Assembly: GCA_022113835.1 (NCBI GenBank)
Contig: JAILWY010000019.1
Location: 434,001-498,000, forward strand
Direction of reading: 5' to 3'
DNA from: Atopsyche davidsoni
Taxonomy: Eukaryota; Arthropoda; Insecta; Trichoptera; Hydrobiosidae
Length of the DNA: 64,000 bases
Under the pieces are notes generated by a model. That model made no database searches, had not been told where the DNA came from, and saw only the letters and a program-made list of their open reading frames with translations. Positions 25,701 to 34,700 of the stretch are shown here, piece by piece (position 1 is the stretch's first letter; every line of letters starts with the position of its first letter). The translations under genes were made by a program, and so were the position numbers.

Positions 25701-28700
25701 TTTTTTTTTTAAATATTATTACATAAGGAAATGCAATAATAATTGAAAATTTTCATTGCAGGATTTTGCCGTGATGCAGTTTTTTCACTAACCACAGAGA
25801 ACAACAATGGTGCCTCTCCATGTAATTGCCATTATTTGGGGTCAAAGTCTTTTGAATGTGAAACATTTGGAGGACAATGTGAATGTAAACCTAATGTAAT
25901 TGGTAGAACGTGTGAAATATGTAGAACTGGCTATTACGGATTCCCTGACTGCAAACCGTGTTCTTGTCCCTCTACTGCCCAATGTCAAAGAGATACTGGT
26001 GAGCACAAAATAAAAATATTTTAATGCTGTATAGGAATTATATATTTCACAAGCGTTTTCAATGTGTGATTCATATTTCAAAATAATTCATTAAAGGGGA
26101 GTGCATTTGTCCAACTGGAGTTACTGGAGAGAAGTGCGATCAATGTAAGCCATTAACTTATGGATATGATCCAAGTATTGGATGTGAAGAATGTGATTGC
26201 CATCATCTCGGTGTCGAAAACAACCAACACCAGTGCAATTTACTCACAGGAAGTTGCAAGTATGTACAAGTAATATTTAGGTAAATATTTAAGATGAAAT
26301 ATACAAGAATAATAAATATGAATTAATATTTTTAGTTGCAAGAGAGATGTTGTCGGCCGTAAATGTAATCAGTGTAATGCAGGCCATTACCATTTCCCGT
26401 ACTGCAAGCGATGTGGCTGCAACACTAAAGGAACTACTCCAGATATTTGTGACTCTGATACATCTGATTGCTTTTGCAAGGTTTTAATAATCCTTTACAG
26501 TTTTTAATACATTGTGATGTTCTGTGGTAGAGTTCTATAGACCAATAGGGCCTGTCACACATGCTTTAGGCTATATATGCATGGCACAAAGCGTGGCCCA
26601 TAGCCCACCGTCATAAGCCATAGACGAAACGGTCTGCTAATATTCTCATCACTTTTCCACTGGAAATATTTTACACTACACATAAAAGTTCCCATCTGTG
26701 GTAGTTTCGTACGAGGCGACACGATGCGCCCTGCTCCACTCTGTTGGTCTCCGGAACATCCTGCTCCACCCAGCCGGCCCGCAAAGCGCTTTGCTCCATG
26801 CCATTGACCCCCAAAGAGCCTTGCTTCACGCCGTTAGCTACCATCTTGGTTGCCATAGACGCGATCCCCTCCATTCCCTCTCTTTTTGATCCCCGCCATG
26901 GTTACCGTGGACGCTTTCAATCCCAGATTACTGCCTCCGTATCTTCCGCCGCATCATTGCCACTTCCGTGGCCTCTGCTCAAACAACAGAACCTACTCCA
27001 AAACCACCACTGTCCTATTTCCATCCGAAAGCCAAAATAGCTTGTAATGTTCTGCAGTAGAGTTTTAGGGACCAAAAAGGCCTATCACACCCGCTCTGGG
27101 CTTTATATGCACGACCCCAAGCATGGGCTATATTCCACCGTCATGGGCCATAGACCACACACATTTTTCACTTTGTTACAAATACTTTTTGTAAATACAA
27201 ATTAAATAAATTTAACTAACAAATTTATTGTAATTTATAGGCAAATGTAGAAGGAGATCAATGTGATTCCTGTATTGATGGGACTTTTGACTTACAAAAT
27301 GATAACAAAGCTGGATGTACTAAATGTTTCTGCTTTGGTAAAACTACTAGATGTAGCAGTGCCAAGCTATGGTGGTATAAGGTAACCTTTAAAAAATACA
27401 TACATACAAAGCACAAAATGATAAATTGATAATGTTTGTACAATTGCTTATATTTCGAATTCCTACATTTATTGCAGATTATTGGAATGAATAACTGGTT
27501 CTTAGCCAATATTGCAGTTAAAGAAAATGTGACTATCTTCAAGCATATAAATCCGCCTCAACCACTAAATAAATCTGTTATTGGAGTAGAACTTCTAGGT
27601 GATGAATCTCTTAACCAATATGTTTACTTTGGTGCTCCTCCTGATTACCTGGGGAACAAAATTACCTCTTACGGTGGAAGTATAACATACTCAATATTCT
27701 ATACTTCTGGTGATTTCGGAGAAGCTCTAAGTCAAGGCGATTTAATATTAGAGGGTGCAAATATGTACCTTATACATTCTGGAATTGAGCAACCATCAGC
27801 TAATATAATTTGGAGTAATAAAGTCTTACTAACAGAATCTGAATTTGTCACGGTTACAAACTTACCAGCTACTCGGGAGCTTTTGATGACTGTGTTAGAA
27901 GATCTTACAGGAATATATATAAGAGCTAATTATTGGCAAGATAGTATTATATCAAGGTAATTTAATTTGAAATTCAGTATTTCAACAATAATATTAGTAA
28001 TTAACAATATAATATTCTTGAATCTAGGTTGAATAATTTTATATTTTTTTTAGACTACAAGATGTATCACTTGAAACTGGAATTGACTTTTGGGAAGAAG
28101 AGAGTTTACAAGCAAGCTCAGTAGAACAGTGTCAATGCCCGGTCAACTATGCAGGCTATTCATGCGAAAAGTGTGCAGAGGGTTTCTATAGAGTACAATC
28201 AGGACCCCATGGAGGATATTGCGTCGCATGTCAATGTAACGGCCATGCCTCATCATGCGATGTAAATACTGGCGCCTGTAAGGTATGTTATCAAACTTTT
28301 TCTTTTTTTGCTCTTAAACACCTACATATTTATAGAAATAAACACCATTCTTCTTCCAAAGGACTGTCAACACAATACCACGGGTGAACATTGTGAGCAA
28401 TGTATAATTGGATATCACGGAAATGCATCAAAAGGAACACCAAATGACTGTTTAATATGTGCTTGTCCATTACCAATTGCATCCAATAAGTTAGTCTAAA
28501 TCCTAACTACATTACATGTACTTGTTTACAATAAAACAGTTTTTTTATATCTTTACTTTATTTTCAGTTTTGCAACAGGTTGTTATGTCAGTGATGACGG
28601 ATATCATACCTCTTGCGATTGTATGCCAGGATACTTTGGAGCGAGGTGTGAATCTTGCGACTCGGGATTTTTTGGAAAACCTCAAATAGAAGGTAATAAC

Positions 28701-31700
28701 ACTTCTCCAACAATATAAAACATATAAACTAGAAATATTAAACAATACTTTGTTTATAAAGATTAAAAGTAGAGGAACTTAAATTGTTTTTATTTTTCAG
28801 GTGAAATTTGTACACCGTGTGAGTGCTCAGGAAATATCAATCCTGAAGATTCAGAGTCATGTGATACTATAACTGGTGATTGCCTAAAATGTATGAACAA
28901 CACTTTTGGGGCAGCCTGTAGTTTATGTCAACCTGGATTTTACGGAGATGCAATATATCTTAAAAATTGTCAAGGTAATGCTTACATAATTCAATCTTTT
29001 ACATGAAAATATATCATCATAACACTATGCAAATAATAAATACCCCATTTGTTTACTTAATTTCAGTTTGCCTATGTGATGGCTCAGGAATGGACAAATG
29101 TGATAGTTCTACTGGCTTTTGTGAGTGTAAAAAAGGTGTTATAGGAGTGAAATGTGACCGCTGTGAGGATGAGCACTGGGGTTTTGACTCCGGTAAAGGC
29201 TGCACTAGCTGTAATTGTTCCATTGCTTCTCACTCTAAACAGTGTGATGATTCTACTGGACAGTGCAAATGTAAACCTGGTGTTACAGGAAAGAATTGTG
29301 ATAAATGTGCTCCTGGTTATTGGAACTACACTCCTAATGGATGTGTCAGTAAGTCAATAATAAACATTCAATATTTAATCTTAGTGCTTAGATTATTTCT
29401 CTTGTAAATAAGTACTAACAAAACTTTTTTGATCAGCTTGTGGTTGTAATACAAACTACTCACTTGGATTTGGGTGCAATGCTGCTACTGGACACTGCGA
29501 ATGCCTGCCGAGAGCTATAGGTGATAAATGTGATCGCTGCCCATACAGGAATGTTCTAATTAAAGATACAGGTTGCTCTGAATGTGATTTGTGTATTCAT
29601 AGCCTTCTTAACTCAACTGACAATCTTCAACATTTAATAGACCCCGTTATGACTGATTTTGAGGTAACAAAGTTAATTTTTTCTACAAATTATTCTTATT
29701 ATAGTGATTTCAATAGGAATTGACAGCTCTGATGTTTTTTTTTTTACAGAATAAGGCCTCAGGCTACTTTACAGCGCAGCGTTTGGTATATATATCTAAT
29801 AAAATTGATAATCTGGCACCTGCTGTTAAAGCTCTTGACCCAAATATAATTGATTTAAAACCAGCTACCAATAAAATTGATAACCTAGATAACAAAACAA
29901 AGATTTTGGACCGTAAGGTATATAGGCATTAATTTTTACATTACTATATTTTTTGATATTTAAATTTTTTTATCAATAACAATAATTACAACATGTTACT
30001 TTTGATTCAAGGCTGAATTTGGAGCTACTGACGCTGAAAACTTGAAAATAAATGCGGGCGATTTATTAGATCGGAGTAAAAAAGTTTATGAAGATATTCA
30101 ACTTGGTTCTATTAACTCCAAAGCATCTGTTGATCATGTATTCCAACTAGCTAACAGTTTAGAAAACGGAGAATCTCCACGCAGTGATAGTTCCCTCGCA
30201 GAAGCTAAACAAATTCTTTCCGATATAAAAGGTTTCTTTTATTTAATTAATAAATGTAGCTACCAACCAATCCTTTTCCAAATAAATAAATGTGGCTACC
30301 AACCAATCCTTTTCCAAATAAATAAATACATTATGTTGGCTTATACTACCAGGAGAGAGGAACATTTAGAAATTTATATTAAATTTATAAATATTTTTGA
30401 GAAATAAGTTAATTATGAACTTATTTATCAACATCTTAGTGATTGCTTTAAATACAATACATGTAATAATTGATACATAATATTCAATATTCTTTTAGCC
30501 AAAGATATAACACCTCAATTCAATGCATCTCAAGAAGCACTTCAAGAATCTAACAATCTAATTGAGAAAATGCAACACTTTGTTGAACCAGTAAAAAATC
30601 AAACACAGGTAATATTAAATCTTTGAATAAAACCATGCCTAGATTACAAAAAAACAACAAAGTAAAATTGTTTATTTTCAGACATTCCAAGATCTTCATA
30701 ATCAATTAGTTTATTTGACTAAAAATTTAAAAGAAATGTTAAACTATACCAAATCAACAGCAAGCAAAGCTGATACATCAGATCAACTTAATAAAAAAAA
30801 TCGGTAAGAAGATGACAAATATGTAAATCGTAAAATGTAAATAGCTTTTATCAAAATATCCATTATCCGCAGTGATGATATATCCATTAAACAACCCTGG
30901 CTATGTTGCATAAATTTTTATTCCAAACGATTTAATATTGTAGTCCATCAGTTTCACTGCTCCTATATACATATTGTACCGTTATAATTAGGTTCTTGTT
31001 TTATCCCCTGTCAAAAATTGATGCAGAAAGTTTTATGGATTACTATAAAATATTTCCCAGTGTTAAAAAGTCCTCACATATGTTATGGGCATTCAAAAAA
31101 CAAAGAAATTCATCACAGTTTAATTGTAGCATAATCCCCTTACGATTAATCTAATATATCAAATGACAATAATAATTTAAATTATTATAGCACATTGCTT
31201 ATTTTTTTGTTTCAGAGAAGCTCAAAATAATAGTAAAATTCAAACTGTGATCTCCCAACAAAAAGAGTCTCAAAAGGATCTGAAAATGGCATCCAAATTT
31301 CTTATTGATGCCACCTTTGCTCTGGCTGCAACCAAAAGCGGAATAAATGTATCACGTGAAAAACTTAACGATGAATTTCATCTGAATCAAAATGTTAACC
31401 AGACCATTGAAGAAAGACAATCACAAATGGGCGACTTCCAAAACCTTTTGGATACTTCCACGGCACATGTAGATATGCTATTAAGTCAGGTAAATTACAC
31501 AGATATTTTACTAAACAGATAATATTAATGCAAACAAAACCATACGTGAATAAAAATTATATAGAAACTATTGTCATAAATATAATCAGAGTCATGAATT
31601 TTTAGTCAAGTACTCTTAATGATTTACTGGAAAAATCAAAAAATAATTCACAAACTGAACATGCTGTAAGAGGGGCATCAGCATATCCTGACATAGTGAA

Positions 31701-34700
31701 AGAAATCAATGCTTCACGTGATGCAGCAAGGGAGGCCTATGATGCAGCTGAGAATGCTACTGTCTTGGTAAATCTAACTTTTGACTTTGAATTGCTATCT
31801 TATTATTCCCAATAGTAACGCTATCAGTGATTTCCCGGCTAGCCTTCAACTGGCATTTATCCCATCATTTTTTAAAGACAAATAAAAATTTGAATTTGTA
31901 TTGTATTTAATTTTATATTTTCTATTTCAGAGCCAAGGATTAAGCTCAAATGTACAGCCATCACAAGCACAAAGTGCAATGTTACATCAGAATGCTCTTG
32001 ATTCTTTAACCAAGGTTCAACGAGAACTTGAACCCAACTTGAAAAATGCTGCCAAGGCAGTTAACGATGTCAAAGGACTTAACCAAAAATCAGATGATGC
32101 AAATAATGCTATATTCAAGTAAATTATGCTGTATCTGTTTATTTCCTACGTTTTAAATACAACAACTAATGTCTTGGATATATATTTTTTAATTTTTACA
32201 TTTTTAGAGCTATTTCTGATGTTCAACAAGTATCCCTAGATTTCATAAATGATGTCAATAAAGATTCTAAAAACGTTAACAAAACTGTTGAGAATGCTCG
32301 TAAAGAAATGGCACCTTTGCTAAAAGACCTACCAGAAAGTCTAAAACAGGCATTAGAGCTCCCAAAAGAAGTTCATGATAATGAACAGAAAACTGCACTC
32401 ATCAAAAGTCAATGTAAGTAATTATACTACAAATAAAATTATAATTTTTATGATTGTAATACATTATACATTTTTTTATATTCGCAGTGGACAATGTTAA
32501 TCGTGATAATCCCGAAATACGTAATTTAATTAATGAAGTAAAGAAAAAAGATAATCTTTTTGAAAAATCAAAAAACAAAGCCAATGAAAATTTGGATAAC
32601 CTTCGAAAGTCTATCTTAATGGCTAAAGACCTTGCTAATCGAATTAAAGTAGGAGTTCAATTTGAACCAACAACAACGCTGCAGCTGCAACCTCCTGATA
32701 ATGTAGATGAATTGGCTACATCAACTCATGTCTCCACATACTTTAAAACAGCTAAGGAAAATGGATTCTTAATGTATCTCGGTAATAATATTGGAACCAA
32801 TCTGAAAAAAACTGAAAAGGTACTATTATCTTTAAATGTTTTTATTTTTCCTATTAAACCTCTGTTTCATATTTATGATTATTCAATATGAAAAAATATA
32901 TTATTACAGGATGACTTTATGGCACTTGAAATTGAAAATGGTTACCCCGTTCTTACAATGGACATTGGAAGCGGTCCTGAAAGAATTATGAGTGATAAGC
33001 ATGTCTCTGATAATATATGGTATCAAGTTATTGTGGACAGGTAATATATTGTGTGCAAACAATATTTATGCAAGCAATTGAATAAATAACCAAATTTGAT
33101 ACCTTTAATATTTTGATTTTTAGAGTGGGAAAAAATGTGAAATTAACCATTCGTGAAGAATTACCTAATGATGATGAAAAATTACATGTTAAAGAGCATG
33201 TTCTTCAAGGTCAACACTCAATATTTGACTTGGACAAGGACCAATCAAAGCTTTTTGTTGGAGGATATCCTGCTGGATACAAAGTGCAAGACGATATTAA
33301 ATTCTCTTCTTTTGAGGGCCAAATGGAAGACTTGGTTATAGGGTATACTCCTGTAGGGCTCTGGAACTTCATAGAAGCCCAAAATACCAACGGAGCAACT
33401 GAAAGGTTTCATTAAAAATATATTTGTGTTTTATTCACTTTAAAACCTAGTTAATAACCGATATTAAAAAGAAAAATTATCATTTCAGAGATTTACTTAA
33501 AAATGAAAATCCTACTAATGGATATCGATTTGAAGAAGATGGTTATGCAATAGTTAATGGGTCATCATATTCAATCCAAGAAACAACAGTTATTCAGTTC
33601 AATTTCAAAACATTTGCCCCAGATGGATTGTTATTCCTTGCTGGAAAAGGTCGCTCATTCCTTTCCATTGAAATGAGGAATGGTAATGTGTATTTACAGG
33701 TATATATTCTACTTTTATAAAATAATATCCATTTTTCATAATTGTAAAATGTATATATAATAAATTAACTTATATTTGCACAGTATCGCTTAGGAGGACA
33801 GGTGCTAACTATTGGATCGACAAATCGATTTGATGATGGTCAATGGCATAATCTTATAGCTACAAGACAACAAAAGACTGGACAGCTTAGAATAGATAAC
33901 CGTATAATTGCCAAAGACAGTGCTGATGGAGATGAAAATATGCTGCATACAACAGGCTATTTACACTTTGGAGGCTATCCTAATAATGATCATGGCTATG
34001 TAGAGGTAATCAAAAAGAGCTTTGATGGATGTATTGGCGATGTTCATATATTAGATACACCAGTTGATTTAACTCAAAATATACAAGCATTTGGTGTTAT
34101 AGCTGGCTGTCCTCAAAAGGTAAATATTGAAATTAAAAAAAACTCCAATATTATGTTTTACATATTTATAATATTGTCACTGTTTTTCTTTCATTTAATA
34201 TAAATATTTGAATTTCAGTTTGCTCGCTTACTTTCATTTGAAGAAAACGCTGGAGGATATGTAAAGAGACCTAATACATCAGTGTCTAATTATTTTGAAT
34301 TGAGTCTTAAGCTAAAAACTACAGCCAAAGAAGGTCTAATATTTTATGGAGCAAACTACGACCAATCCACTAGAATATCGCTGTCTATGATTAATGGGTC
34401 ATTTGTTGCATATAGTCAGAAAGAAACACTCTCTTCCAGTCCACAAACATACAACGATGGCCAATGGCATGTTGTAACCATAACTCACGATAATAATGCC
34501 CTTAAAATTGTAGTTGATGATGTAGATCGATTCAGGTAACTAATTATTTAAGTAATAAAATTTTTAAATACTTAAAATGTATTATATTTATATTAGAATT
34601 TCTTTTCAGTACTGATAACTCTCCTCCGCCACTGCATATTATGTATGGTGAACTGTATATTGGTGGAGTACCGCTTGATTATATTATAATTCCAATGGGT

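Noticed and set aside
26671..27040. Overlapping open frames on both strands in the laminin intron 27 insertion
   Set aside because: They are repetitive (ALLHA-like) by base composition, lie inside the TRIM-like element and match no family I know.
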